Below are positions 45,947 through 55,003 of a stretch of 64,000 bases of DNA, in pieces. How positions within the stretch are numbered: position 1 is the first letter of the stretch; each line of letters opens with the position of its first letter. Source of the stretch: Alphaproteobacteria bacterium (GTDB lineage Bacteria > Pseudomonadota > Alphaproteobacteria > Bin95); the NCBI GenBank assembly GCA_020638555.1, contig JACKII010000002.1:310001-374000 (forward strand). Direction: 5' to 3'. Made by a program: the position numbers and the translations under genes. The notes beneath the pieces are model-generated. The model saw only the letters and a program-made list of their open reading frames with translations. It had not been told where the DNA came from and ran no database searches.

Positions 45947-48105
45947 TAGGATGGGCGCGCCGGAAAAGGCCTGTCGCCGAAGGGAAATCCGTGACACCGC
46001 CCAACACCTATAAGGCCTGGTCGTCCTACACCGCCATCGACATCGCCGCGATGGAGCGCGAACTGGCGCGCATGCCGTGGTTCAATCACCTGTTGATGGC
46101 CCAGGTCGGCGCGCTGGCGCTCTACGATTCCGACGACCGGCTGTCGCTGTTCAATCAACGCCATTACGACCTGTGGGGCGCGCTCGGATCGCTGTTGCGA
46201 CCCGGCGTGCCCTACCGCCAGCTGCTGCAAGAGTCGGTGCGCCTGCGCGAGATCGAGGAGGCGGACATCGATCCCGACCGTTGGGTGGAATCGATGATCC
46301 AGGGGCATCGCTCCCCGCGCGGCGATTATGTGCACCGCTTTCGCGACGGGCGCATCGTGCAGGTCCACAACATCCGCACCGCCGAGGGCGGAACCGTCTC
46401 CATCTGCACCGATATCACGGGCGTGATGGAGCAGGAGGAAGCCCGGCGCCTGCGGGCGGAGGCCGAGAGCGCGGCCTTGCTGGCTTCCACGGTGACCAAC
46501 ATCGCCCAGGGGGTGAGCGTCTTCAACGCGCGCCGGGAGCTGGTGATCTGGAACCGCCGCGCCTGCGAGGTGCTGAACCTGCCCTATTACGCCGTGCGCC
46601 GCGGCATGCCTGTGCGCGAACTGATCCGACTGATGGTGTTGCACCGCGCGAAGATCGAACGCACCACCGCGCGGACCGTGCGGCAGTGGATCCGCCGCCG
46701 CCGCCCGCGCCCGCCCTTGCAGGTCGATTTGCAGTATCCCGGCGATACGGTCGTGGAAGCGGCGTTCCGGGCCATGCCGGACCAGGGCTTCGTCATCACC
46801 TTTTCCGATGTGACCGCCGACCGCCGCGCCGGCCGCGCCCTGGAGCGGCACCGGGAGGAACTGGCGGCCGAGGTCGAGGCGCGAACGAAGCAGCTTGTGG
46901 CGGTGAACCTGCGCCTGCAGCGGGAAGTGCGGCAGCGCCAGGCCGCGGCGGAGGCACTGGAACTCGCCCGCGCCGAGGCGGTGGCGGCGAACCAGGGCAA
47001 GACCCGCTTCCTGGCGGCGGCCAGCCACGATCTGTTGCAGCCGCTGAACGCCGCCCGCCTGTATGTCAGCGCGCTGGAGGCGGAGCGCAACGCCCTGCCG
47101 GAAGCGGCGGTCAAGACCCTGGATGGGCTGGCGGGCGCGTTCCAGTCGGTCGAGGATCTGCTGGGCGCGCTGCTGGAGATTTCCAAGCTGGATGTCGGCG
47201 CCATTCAGCCGACGGTTTCCGATTTCGCGGTGCAGCCGGTGCTGGAGGGATTGGTTCACTCCGTCGCCGGTCTGGCCGCCGAAAAGGGCCTGCAATTGCG
47301 GGCCGTCCCCACCTCCGCCTGGGTGCGTAGCGACCAGGCGTTGCTGCGGCGCATCCTGCTGAACCTGCTGACCAATGCGGTCAAATACACGCGCGAAGGG
47401 CGCGTCGTTCTGGGCGCGCGGCGCGATGGCAGCGACTGGCGCATCGAAGTGTGGGACACCGGACCCGGCATTCCGGAGGAGGACCAGCAGGCGATTTTCG
47501 AGGAGTTCCGTCGCGGCACCTACCTGGATTCGCAGGCGGCCACCGGCGCCGGGCTCGGCCTGTCCATCGTCCGGCGGGCGGTGGACCTGCTCGGCCACAC
47601 CATCCGGCTCCGGTCCTGGCCGGGGCGGGGCACCTGCTTCCGCGTCACCCTGCCGTCCGCGCCGCCGCAGGCGATCGTGCCGACCGCGGCCCCTTTGGCC
47701 TCCGTTTCGGCCCACAACTGGGAGAACCGTCTCGTTCTGCTGTTGGAGAACGACCGGGAGATCGCCAAGGGCATGAAAATGCTGTTCGAGCGCTGGCGGT
47801 GCCCGCTGCTGACCGCCGCCTCCTACGAGGAAATGGCGGAATGGCTGGCGGACGAGGATGCGGTTCCGGACCTGGTCATCGCCGACTATCACCTGGACAC
47901 CGCCATCGATGGCCTGACGGCCATCGAACTGCTGCGCGAGGATTATCCGGGAGTGCCCGCCGCCCTCGCCACCGCCGACCGCGGCGAGGAAACGGCCAAG
48001 CGGGCGGCGGCGCTGGGTGTCGAACGGTTCACCAAGCCCATCCGCCCGGCGGAGTTGCGCGCCTTCGTCGACTACTGCTTCGGCCGCGGCGCGGCGGAAT
48101 GTTAG
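45943..48105 (+). CDS. PAS-containing hybrid sensor histidine kinase
   Basis: A 720-residue cytosolic-looking hybrid kinase, without clear membrane segments. Two PAS-like domains lie at about 60-160 and 170-300 (GDYVHRFRDGRIVQVHNIRT; TVTNIAQGVSVFNARRELVI). The H-box ASHDLLQPLNAARLY holds H362. ATPase boxes are NLLTNAVKYT, WDTGPGIPEEDQ and GAGLGLSIVRRAVDLLGH. The receiver domain (about 605-715) has D648 (VIADYH) and the Lys in FTKPIRP. It resembles NahK-type kinases that feed the Gac or similar networks. It overlaps the YhdP-like gene by 4 bases. The TAG stop (48103-48105) is supplied by the TTAG end of repeat copy C. Confidence 0.9.
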   Translation: MIGWARRKRPVAEGKSVTPPNTYKAWSSYTAIDIAAMERELARMPWFNHLLMAQVGALALYDSDDRLSLFNQRHYDLWGALGSLLRPGVPYRQLLQESVRLREIEEADIDPDRWVESMIQGHRSPRGDYVHRFRDGRIVQVHNIRTAEGGTVSICTDITGVMEQEEARRLRAEAESAALLASTVTNIAQGVSVFNARRELVIWNRRACEVLNLPYYAVRRGMPVRELIRLMVLHRAKIERTTARTVRQWIRRRRPRPPLQVDLQYPGDTVVEAAFRAMPDQGFVITFSDVTADRRAGRALERHREELAAEVEARTKQLVAVNLRLQREVRQRQAAAEALELARAEAVAANQGKTRFLAAASHDLLQPLNAARLYVSALEAERNALPEAAVKTLDGLAGAFQSVEDLLGALLEISKLDVGAIQPTVSDFAVQPVLEGLVHSVAGLAAEKGLQLRAVPTSAWVRSDQALLRRILLNLLTNAVKYTREGRVVLGARRDGSDWRIEVWDTGPGIPEEDQQAIFEEFRRGTYLDSQAATGAGLGLSIVRRAVDLLGHTIRLRSWPGRGTCFRVTLPSAPPQAIVPTAAPLASVSAHNWENRLVLLLENDREIAKGMKMLFERWRCPLLTAASYEEMAEWLADEDAVPDLVIADYHLDTAIDGLTAIELLREDYPGVPAALATADRGEETAKRAAALGVERFTKPIRPAELRAFVDYCFGRGAAEC

Positions 48106-48282
48106 CGCGGTTTCGGTCCTGGTTGCCCCACTCTCCCGCCCCACCTCCCGCGCAAGCGGGAGCCCATGCCTGAGGGCTTCTCACAGGACATGGACTCCGT
48201 GTTTGTCTCTCAGGCAGGGGTCCCCGCCTCCGCGGGGACAGGGAAGCTGGGTTGGTCAGCCGGCTGGAAAAGACTCCGCTCC
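48102..48282 (+). repeat. Dispersed palindromic element, copy C
   Basis: A 181-base copy in the same orientation as A. It begins TTAGCGCGGTTTCGGTCC and ends GGAAAAGACTCCGCTCC. Inside are CTCCCGCGCAAGCGGGAG (a hairpin), GCCTGAGG with CTCTCAGGC as long-range arms, and GTCCCCGCCTCCGCGGGGAC (a hairpin). The last base of the TTAG start is the last base of the hybrid-kinase stop codon. It lies between that gene and the convergent ABC exporter genes. Confidence 0.88.
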
Positions 48283-48341
48283 GGAAATCGCTTCAACCAT
48301 CGGCGCGGACCGGCATGCCGCCGTCCGCTCGGGCTCTGCCG

Positions 48342-49556
48342 TCACCGCTGGTGCACCCGCGTGCCCTGTTGGATGGCGTCGTGCGGATAGCGGATGATCC
48401 GGTCGCCCGGCGCCAGCCCCGCCACAACCGCGGCATCCAGGTCGTTGCGATGGCCGAGCCGCACGGTCCGCAGCACGGCCCGGTCCTCCTGCACGGCGAA
48501 CACCGCCCAGGCCTCGCCCTCGCGGAACAGCGCGGTGAGCGGCACGGTGGTCGCGTTCTCGCTCTCGGACAGCACCACCCGCACCTCCACCTCGAAGCCG
48601 TGGCCAAGGCGTCGCCAGACCTCCGGCGGGTCGGTCAGGTCGACGATGACATTGACCCGCTGCTCCTCGATGCCCAGGGCCGAGACCTTGGTGTAGCCAT
48701 AGGGCTCCACCGTGCGGACCTTGCCGTTCAGCGGCCGGTCGCCGCCCCACTGGTCGACGATGACCCGTTGGCCGGGTTCGATGCGCACGGCGTCGGCGGA
48801 CGGGAAATCGGCCACGATCTCCAGGTCGCGCGGATTGCCGACTTCCAGCAGCCGCTCGCCCGCGGCCACGACCCCCTCGCTTTCGTGCAGCACGCGCAGC
48901 ACCTCGCCGCTGACGGGCGAGCGGATCGGGATGCAGGGGCAGCCGTCGCCGTCCGGCAGCGGCTCGCCGGGGTTTTGCAGGCGCACCCGGGCGGCGGCCA
49001 GTTCGGACTGGCGCATGCGCACCGCCGCCTGGGCCGTGGCGACCGCGGCCTGGCGGGACCGGAAGGCGCGCTCGGCATCGTCGAGCACGCTGGCGGACAC
49101 CGTGTTGGTCTGGCTGAGCTTGCGCATACGCTCGACATGGGCCGAGGCATAGTCCAGCTCGGCCCGCGCCTGCTCCAGCGAGGCCTCGGCCAGGCCGACA
49201 CCGGCCTCCGCGGTCACCACCGCCATGCGCGCCTCCGCCGCCGTGCGCGCGTCCAGGAATTCCGGTTCGATCGGCTCGATCTCCGCCACCACGGTCTCGC
49301 CGCCGATCACGGCGTCGCCCTCCTCGATGTCGATCCGCAGCGCCCGGCCGCGCACCGGCGCGGAGACCGTGAACACGTCGCGGATGCGGGTTTCGCCCTG
49401 TTCCTCGACGGTGACGATCAGCGGCCCCTGGGCGACCGTCGCAATGTCGACGGCCACCGATTGCGGCCGCAGCGCGAAGCCGAGGCCCACGGCCAGAAGC
49501 CCGATCGGAACGGCCCAGAAAGCGATGCGGCGGAACACGGGAGACATGGCGGTCAC
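48342..49556 (-). CDS. HlyD-family periplasmic adaptor subunit of an ABC exporter
   Basis: A 404-residue membrane-fusion protein: one N-terminal anchor (about 9-29, RIAFWAVPIGLLAVGLGFAL), a barrel-sandwich half (VSAPVRGRALRIDIEEGDAV), coiled-coil hairpins (about 105-205) and the second half (IRSPVSGEVLRVLHESEGVV), then beta-barrel domains. It connects the inner-membrane permease to the periplasm or an outer-membrane channel. It overlaps the permease gene by four bases and is the third gene of the ATPase-permease-adaptor set. No outer-membrane protein gene is adjacent. Confidence 0.88.
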   Translation of the reverse strand: MTAMSPVFRRIAFWAVPIGLLAVGLGFALRPQSVAVDIATVAQGPLIVTVEEQGETRIRDVFTVSAPVRGRALRIDIEEGDAVIGGETVVAEIEPIEPEFLDARTAAEARMAVVTAEAGVGLAEASLEQARAELDYASAHVERMRKLSQTNTVSASVLDDAERAFRSRQAAVATAQAAVRMRQSELAAARVRLQNPGEPLPDGDGCPCIPIRSPVSGEVLRVLHESEGVVAAGERLLEVGNPRDLEIVADFPSADAVRIEPGQRVIVDQWGGDRPLNGKVRTVEPYGYTKVSALGIEEQRVNVIVDLTDPPEVWRRLGHGFEVEVRVVLSESENATTVPLTALFREGEAWAVFAVQEDRAVLRTVRLGHRNDLDAAVVAGLAPGDRIIRYPHDAIQQGTRVHQR

Positions 49557-51913
49557 TCTCGGGTTTTCAGAACGGCAATCAGGTCGAGGCGGTCGAGGCG
49601 GCGGCGCACCAGGAGGCCGGCCAGCACGGCGGACACCAGAACGGCGATGACCGCGTTGGCATAGGCGGTCTCTCCCACCACGAAGGGCAGGCGGAACAAT
49701 TCCGTCTCGAAACTCTGGACGATCAGCCAGGCCATGCCCCAGCCCCCCAGACAGCCGAGCGGCAGGGCGATCAGGGTGAGAATGGCGGCTTCGCCCAGCA
49801 GGATGTAGGCGATCTCGCCACGGCGAAAGCCCAGCACCCGCAGGGTGGCCAGTTCGCGCCCCCGTTCGGAGAGCGCGACGCGGACGGCATTGTAGAGCAC
49901 GCCCATGGTCAGCACGCCGGCAAAGCCGACGAACATCGAGGAAAAAATCAGGATGGTGTCGCCCAGGGTCTCGTACAGCTTGCGCAGCGCATTGTCGCGC
50001 AGGGTCACGGAGGCAAGGCCGGGCAGTTCCGTCAGCTTGCGCAGCAGGTCGGCCCGCCGGGCCGGGTCGATCAGCAGGTTGGCGGTCTCCAGCACCCTTC
50101 CTTCCCCCAACGCGCGGTTGAGCGTGGCGAGGTCGACATAGGCGGGCGTGCCGATATAGGTCTCCATCAGGCCCGTCACCGGCAGGTGGAGGGTCGGCCG
50201 GGTGCCGGTGCGGATATGGACGGTGACACGGTCGCCGATCCCGACCCCCAGCTTGCGCGCCAGCACGGTGCCCAGCACGACGCCGCCGCGCGGCACCGGC
50301 CAGTTCCAGCCGCGCACGTCGTGGATCACTTGCAGCCGCGCGCCCTCCGGCAGGCCCTGGAGCGCGCCGCGGTGCCGGATCAGCCCGACCGTGAAGTCAG
50401 CGGGCGCGGCCCGCTCCGGCTCCACCGCCAACACCCCCGGCAGCCGGGCCAGCGCATGGCGCGTCGACAGTGGCCGCGGCTCGAAAAAGCCGATGGTGAC
50501 GTTTTGGTGCTGGGACTCGATGAAATGGCTGGTGGCCAGGCGTTGGATCCCGTCCCGCCATTGCAGCGCCATCACCAGGATCGCGACCGCCAGCGACACG
50601 CCCACCACCGTGCTGACCGAGCGGACCGGCGCGCGCGCGATCTGGCGCAGGATGATCCGGGTGGGATGGTCCAGGCGACGGGTCACCGTCTCGGGCAGCA
50701 GGGAGCCGCCATGGCCCTGCGGCATGGGCGGACGCATCGCCTCCGCCGGATGCAGCGCCACCGCGCGGCGGACAGCGGTCAGCGCCCCGACCAGGGCGGC
50801 GGCCAGGCTGACGCCGGCGGAGATGGCAAATCCCGCGCCGCCCGGGTTGAAGGTCAGGAACGGGAACTGAAAGAACGCCGTGTACATCTCGGTGTTCCAG
50901 CGGCCGAGCGCCAGGCCGGCCGCCCAGCCGATCAGCACGCCCAGCGCGGCCATGGCCAGCGCCATCATGGCGTAGTGCCACCCCACCTCGGCATTGCGAT
51001 AGCCGAACGCCTTCATCAGGCTGATCTCGCGCCGCTCCACCTCGATCAGCCGGGCGAGGAAGGTGTTGGTGAGGAAGGCCGCCGCCATCAGGAACACGGC
51101 GGGCAGGATCGTCGCCATGGTGCGCAACTGTTCCAGCTCGTTCGAAAGGAACCAGTGCGAGATCTGGTTGGCGCGGGCGATGGCGCCAGTGCCGCCGTAA
51201 GGATCGGTCAGCCGGTCCATCCGGTCGATCACCGCGCGCGGGTCGGTGCCGCGGGCCAGGGTCAGGCTGACGCTGTTGAAGGCGCCGTCCAGATCATAGG
51301 CCGCGGCCAGCGCCGTCCGCCCCATCCAGACGACGCCGAACCGGGCCTCGTCCGGCATGATCGCGCCGGGCGCCAGGGCGTAGACGAATTCGGGAGACAG
51401 GGCGAGGCCGACAATCTTCACCTGCCGCTTGGCGCCGTTCAGTAGCACGCCGAGCCGGTCGCCGACGACAAGCCCGTGTGCCCTGGCGAACGGGGCGAGC
51501 ACCACCGCCTCGTCGTCCCGGCCGGGTTCGACCAGCCGGCCGGAGGTCAGGGCCAGGCGGTTCAGCCGGGGCGGACCGTGATCGGGCAAGGACAGGAGTT
51601 GCACCACCAATGGCTCGGCGACGCCCGGCACTTCCGCGGTGGTAAACGCGCCGATGCGGGTTTCGACGATTGCGACGCCGTCAATGGCGGCGATCCGATC
51701 CGCCAGCCGCTCCGGCGCGCGTTTCAGGCCGGCGATGACCTCGCCGAAACCGTAGCGCTGGTAATAGGCGTCGGTGGTGGTGCGCAGCGAGTTCAGGGCG
51801 GACAGCGACATGATCAGCAGCGCCACCCCGGACGCCACCACCAGCGCCACCGCGATCACCTGGCCGCGCATGCGCCAGAGATCGCGCAGGATTTTGCGGG
51901 TCAGGACCGGCAT
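49553..51913 (-). CDS. ABC transporter permease with duplicated FtsX domains
   Basis: A 786-residue inner-membrane permease. The MacB-type N-terminus is LTRKILRDLWRMRGQVIAVAL, a transmembrane helix then about 200 periplasmic residues. FtsX-like blocks of three helices lie at about 265-400 (AFLTNTFLARLIEVERREIS) and 660-786 (GVLYNAVRVALSERGRELAT; VLRVLGFRRGEIAYILL). It works with the ATPase at 51918 and the HlyD adaptor. A start at 51913 (MPVLTRK) follows the ATPase gene after 4 bases; a longer form would overlap it. Substrate unknown. Confidence 0.88.
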   Translation of the reverse strand: MPVLTRKILRDLWRMRGQVIAVALVVASGVALLIMSLSALNSLRTTTDAYYQRYGFGEVIAGLKRAPERLADRIAAIDGVAIVETRIGAFTTAEVPGVAEPLVVQLLSLPDHGPPRLNRLALTSGRLVEPGRDDEAVVLAPFARAHGLVVGDRLGVLLNGAKRQVKIVGLALSPEFVYALAPGAIMPDEARFGVVWMGRTALAAAYDLDGAFNSVSLTLARGTDPRAVIDRMDRLTDPYGGTGAIARANQISHWFLSNELEQLRTMATILPAVFLMAAAFLTNTFLARLIEVERREISLMKAFGYRNAEVGWHYAMMALAMAALGVLIGWAAGLALGRWNTEMYTAFFQFPFLTFNPGGAGFAISAGVSLAAALVGALTAVRRAVALHPAEAMRPPMPQGHGGSLLPETVTRRLDHPTRIILRQIARAPVRSVSTVVGVSLAVAILVMALQWRDGIQRLATSHFIESQHQNVTIGFFEPRPLSTRHALARLPGVLAVEPERAAPADFTVGLIRHRGALQGLPEGARLQVIHDVRGWNWPVPRGGVVLGTVLARKLGVGIGDRVTVHIRTGTRPTLHLPVTGLMETYIGTPAYVDLATLNRALGEGRVLETANLLIDPARRADLLRKLTELPGLASVTLRDNALRKLYETLGDTILIFSSMFVGFAGVLTMGVLYNAVRVALSERGRELATLRVLGFRRGEIAYILLGEAAILTLIALPLGCLGGWGMAWLIVQSFETELFRLPFVVGETAYANAVIAVLVSAVLAGLLVRRRLDRLDLIAVLKTRE

Positions 51914-51917
51914 GCCC

Positions 51918-52646
51918 TCACCAGCGGATATCGGCCGGCGCCGCGCGTTCGGCGTTTTGCCGGCGCTCGACAATGCGGCCGTCGGCCATGGAGACCACCG
52001 TGTCCGCCATGGCGGAAATGGCGACATTGTGGGTGATCAGGGCGGTGGCGGCGCCGATTTCGCGGGTCACGCGGTCCAGCGCCTCCAGTACCAGCACGCC
52101 GGTCTGAATGTCGAGCGCACCGGTCGGCTCGTCGCACAGCAGGATGCGCGGGCGCTTGGCGATGGCCCGGGCAATCGCGACCCGTTGCTGCTCGCCGCCG
52201 GAAAGTTCGGCCGGGAAGTGGCGGCGCCGGTCCGCGAGGCCGACCAGCGCCAGGGCATCGGCCGGGGGCAGTGGGTCGGCGGCAATCTCGGTCACCAGCG
52301 CCACGTTTTCCTCCGCCGTCAGGCTGGCCATCAGGTTGTAGAACTGAAAGACGAAGCCGACATGCTGCCGCCGGTAGCGGGTCATGGCCCGGTCGTCGTC
52401 CATGGAAAGCTCCTGCCCCTCGAAATACAGATGGCCGGAGGTGGGCGCGTCGAGGCCGCCCAGAATGTTCAGCAAGGTCGACTTGCCGCTGCCGGAAGGC
52501 CCCAGCAACACCAACAACTCGCCGCCGTGCAAATCGAAGTCGACGCCGCGCAAGGCGTGCACGGCCGCCGCGCCTTCGCCGTAAATTCGGGTGATGTCCC
52601 GGGCGGCCAGGATTTCGTTGGGGGAGCGATCTGGACGCAATTCCAT
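51918..52646 (-). CDS. ABC exporter ATP-binding protein (LolD/MacB-type)
   Basis: A 242-residue ATPase. Walker A is LLGPSGSGKSTLLNILGGLD, the Q-loop is VFQFYNLMASLTAEEN, the signature LSGGEQQRVAIARA, Walker B ILLCDEPTGALD, and the switch His is in ALITHNVAIS. It resembles the ATPases of DevA/MacB-type exporters. It is the first gene of the set. An ATG near 52644 follows a short N-terminal run, MELRPDRSPNEILAARDITR. Confidence 0.92.
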   Translation of the reverse strand: MELRPDRSPNEILAARDITRIYGEGAAAVHALRGVDFDLHGGELLVLLGPSGSGKSTLLNILGGLDAPTSGHLYFEGQELSMDDDRAMTRYRRQHVGFVFQFYNLMASLTAEENVALVTEIAADPLPPADALALVGLADRRRHFPAELSGGEQQRVAIARAIAKRPRILLCDEPTGALDIQTGVLVLEALDRVTREIGAATALITHNVAISAMADTVVSMADGRIVERRQNAERAAPADIRW

Positions 52647-52861
52647 TCCGGCTCAAAGTGAAGGACGCACGCGATAACAGGCAGTATAACAAGCATTTGC
52701 GGTTCTGTTGGCATCGGGTACCGGTCCGCGCCTCGCCGCCAGCAACTGTAGCAGCAACCCGGACCGGGCCGCCAGCGCCCACCCGCGATCAAGGGCCGCC
52801 CGGAGTTTCGCCAACGGCCTTATGGGCGCGGCGCCATCCGGCAGGCCGGCCCGGGCTGCGC

Positions 52862-54520
52862 CTACTCCGCCGCCATCGCCACCTGGCGGCAGAAGCAGGA
52901 GGCCTTGACCGGCACTTCCGCACGGGCGGCGGCCAGATCGAGCCGTTGCTTGATCAGCACCGATTCGACCGTCTCGCCCCGCCGGATCAGGCATTCGTGC
53001 AGGCCATGCAGCGACCAGAGATTGTCCGGGTGCTGGCAGGCGCGGCTGAGCTTGCCGTCCAGCCCCAGGTCCGAGCGGTAGACGGCCTCCGCCTCCTCCA
53101 CACGCCCCTGCTCCAGCAACAGCGCGCCGAGCGCGTGGCGCGCCGGCTGCATCCAGCCCCACGGCTCGTCATACGGCAGGGCGTCGTCGCGCGCGACCGA
53201 CCGGCGGAGATGGTCGAAGGCAACGTCGAAATTGCCCTTGCGGTACTCCAACTCGCCGTTCAGCATCTCCTCCGCAATGCCGAGCAGGTCCAGGACGGTG
53301 TTGTTGTGCACCCTGCGCGTGTCCGGCACCCGCGCCTTGGCCGCCAGGAAGTTGGCTTTTTCCGTCTCAGCCGCCGCGACATGGCCCAGCGCCGAATGCG
53401 CCACGGCCTTGGCGTAGTGGATCATCGCGACATTGGAGCAATACAGCTCCCGGTCCTCCGGCAGGTCCTGGGCGATGATCTCGTGCCATTTGCCGAAGCG
53501 CACGAGAACGTGCTGTTTCATGGTCAGGTAGGCTTCCAGGAAGTCGGCCATCGGCGGCGACTCGACCCGCAGCACGGCTTCCGGCACGCGCGCGATCAAC
53601 TCCTCCGCCGCCGCGATGGCCGGCGTGTACTGGCCGAGAAACATGGCGCCATAGATCGCGAAGTGAAAATTGTGGATCACGTACATCAGATAGATGCCGG
53701 GATCGTCCGAATAGGCGAGGAAGCGCCGGTCCGGCTCCAGCGCCTTCTGGTTATAGACCATGACATCGCGGTAAAAGCCGCAGAGCACGTCGATATGGGT
53801 CGGCATATGCACCAGATGGCCGGAGTCCGGCATGATGGTCCGCAGCCTGTCGCCGGCGCGGAGCGCCTTTTCGGGGTGCGGCGACATCTCCATCAGGTGG
53901 ACGTACAGGTGCAACAGGCCGGGATGCTCCCACGCGCCCGGCATGGTCGCAAACGCATGGTCCATGGTGTCGACGGCTTCCAGCGTACCGGCGTCCTTGA
54001 ACGGGCCGCCGGTTTCCAGATCCCACATGCGCCAGGGCGTCTCGTTCATGATGGACTCGACGAAGACCGAGCGCACGTCCAGATCGTTCGGATGGGCGTT
54101 CAGCAGTTCGCGCATGCGCCTGGTATAGGCCTTGTTCCACGGCATCATGTCGTCCGCCGGCTCCCGCGCCGGATAGCGGACGGTCAGCGCCTCGATCATC
54201 GCCCGTTCGATCGGCGTGACGCTGCCGGCATGCGCGAGCGCATCTTGCATGGCGTCATACGCCGCTTCCAGGGCCATGCGCTGACCCTTGGGGTCGTAGA
54301 GATCCCACGGCATGTTGTAATTCGGCCCGCTGGCATAGCTGATGCCCCAATGGGCCATGGCGCATTCCGGATCGTGCTCCACGGCCTTGCGGAAGCATTT
54401 GATCGACTCGCCATGATTGAAGCCGAACAGCCAGTTCAGGCCGCGGTCGAACCAGACCTGGGCTTCGGGCGACGCGGTGGTGACGGTCCGTGTGTAGGAG
54501 CCAAGATCAAAATACGACAT
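52862..54520 (-). CDS. Large TPR-repeat protein, TTC38-like
   Basis: A 552-residue soluble protein of helical TPR repeats. It begins with TTASPEAQVWFDRGLNWLFG then FNHGESIKCFRKAVEHDPEC and AMAHWGISYASGPNYN, which is typical of a bacterial and fungal TPR family annotated as TTC38-like or hypothetical. Other parts are PGLLHLYVHLMEMSPHPEKA and LVHMPTHIDVLCGFYRDVM, rich in conserved His, Glu and Asp. This may suggest a metal or enzymatic function, but none is established. It is a distant relative in architecture of the protein at 2903-4261. Confidence 0.82.
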   Translation of the reverse strand: MSYFDLGSYTRTVTTASPEAQVWFDRGLNWLFGFNHGESIKCFRKAVEHDPECAMAHWGISYASGPNYNMPWDLYDPKGQRMALEAAYDAMQDALAHAGSVTPIERAMIEALTVRYPAREPADDMMPWNKAYTRRMRELLNAHPNDLDVRSVFVESIMNETPWRMWDLETGGPFKDAGTLEAVDTMDHAFATMPGAWEHPGLLHLYVHLMEMSPHPEKALRAGDRLRTIMPDSGHLVHMPTHIDVLCGFYRDVMVYNQKALEPDRRFLAYSDDPGIYLMYVIHNFHFAIYGAMFLGQYTPAIAAAEELIARVPEAVLRVESPPMADFLEAYLTMKQHVLVRFGKWHEIIAQDLPEDRELYCSNVAMIHYAKAVAHSALGHVAAAETEKANFLAAKARVPDTRRVHNNTVLDLLGIAEEMLNGELEYRKGNFDVAFDHLRRSVARDDALPYDEPWGWMQPARHALGALLLEQGRVEEAEAVYRSDLGLDGKLSRACQHPDNLWSLHGLHECLIRRGETVESVLIKQRLDLAAARAEVPVKASCFCRQVAMAAE

Positions 54521-55003
54521 TGGGAGCTTCCTTTGCTGCCATCCGCCCGTTCGAAACGCCAGTCTCGAAGATTAGCGGCAGATTTCACGACGAACAGCGC
54601 TTTCTTCGCGGAATGGTCGCAGCGGCTCGTTTTGAATTGGTCCAATTCGTGCAACATTGTCTTTTCGCAGCGCTATTCGGCTCTTGAGACGCAGGCTGTT
54701 TTGCCGGAAGCGGCGCGGGCCATGGCCGGGGTCTGCGCCGGGCGGGAGCGGCGACGATTGTGCCCTTGCAGAACGGCATCTCGCTACCGACCTTGTGGGT
54801 GCTGCGCAATGGCGACGATCGCGCCAAGCCCCGGATTTCCGCCGCGTCGCGGGGGGGCGGGTCGGTCGCATGTCGGCGCGTCGCGCTCGAACAGAACCGG
54901 GGGGAAACCCGAAGTCATCCGTGCCCGGCAAGGCGCGAGGTGGGGCGAGCGTTCCGGGAAGGTGATGCCCATCGCACCCCGATAGCGTGGAGAGAGCTTC
55001 GGC
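54521..55003. other. 483-base intergenic region with a perfect palindrome
   Basis: No gene is supported. The region separates the divergent TPR gene (minus) and the flavocytochrome gene (plus). It holds one perfect palindrome, GAATTGG-T-CCAATTC (54634-54648), described separately. The 54700-55003 half is GC-rich with several short open frames lacking ribosome sites and family resemblance. I saw no repeats shared with the rest of the window. Confidence 0.6.
54634..54648. promoter_or_regulatory. 15-base palindrome, candidate operator
   Basis: GAATTGG (54634-54640), a central T, and CCAATTC (54642-54648) are perfect inverted arms in the space between two divergent genes, 114 bases before the TPR gene start and 356 before the flavocytochrome gene. 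TTGGTCCAA resembles sites of GntR-type repressors (for example the Caulobacter VanR site ATTGGATCCAAT), but no regulator gene adjoins. Confidence 0.45.

Noticed and set aside
42260..45997. Minus-strand open frame of 1245 codons
   Set aside because: It is antisense to the YhdP-like gene; composition is typical of a shadow.
45754..48144. Minus-strand open frame of 796 codons
   Set aside because: It is antisense to the hybrid kinase gene.
54657..54965. Short open frame in the 483-base gap
   Set aside because: No ribosome site, no family resemblance, and biased composition.
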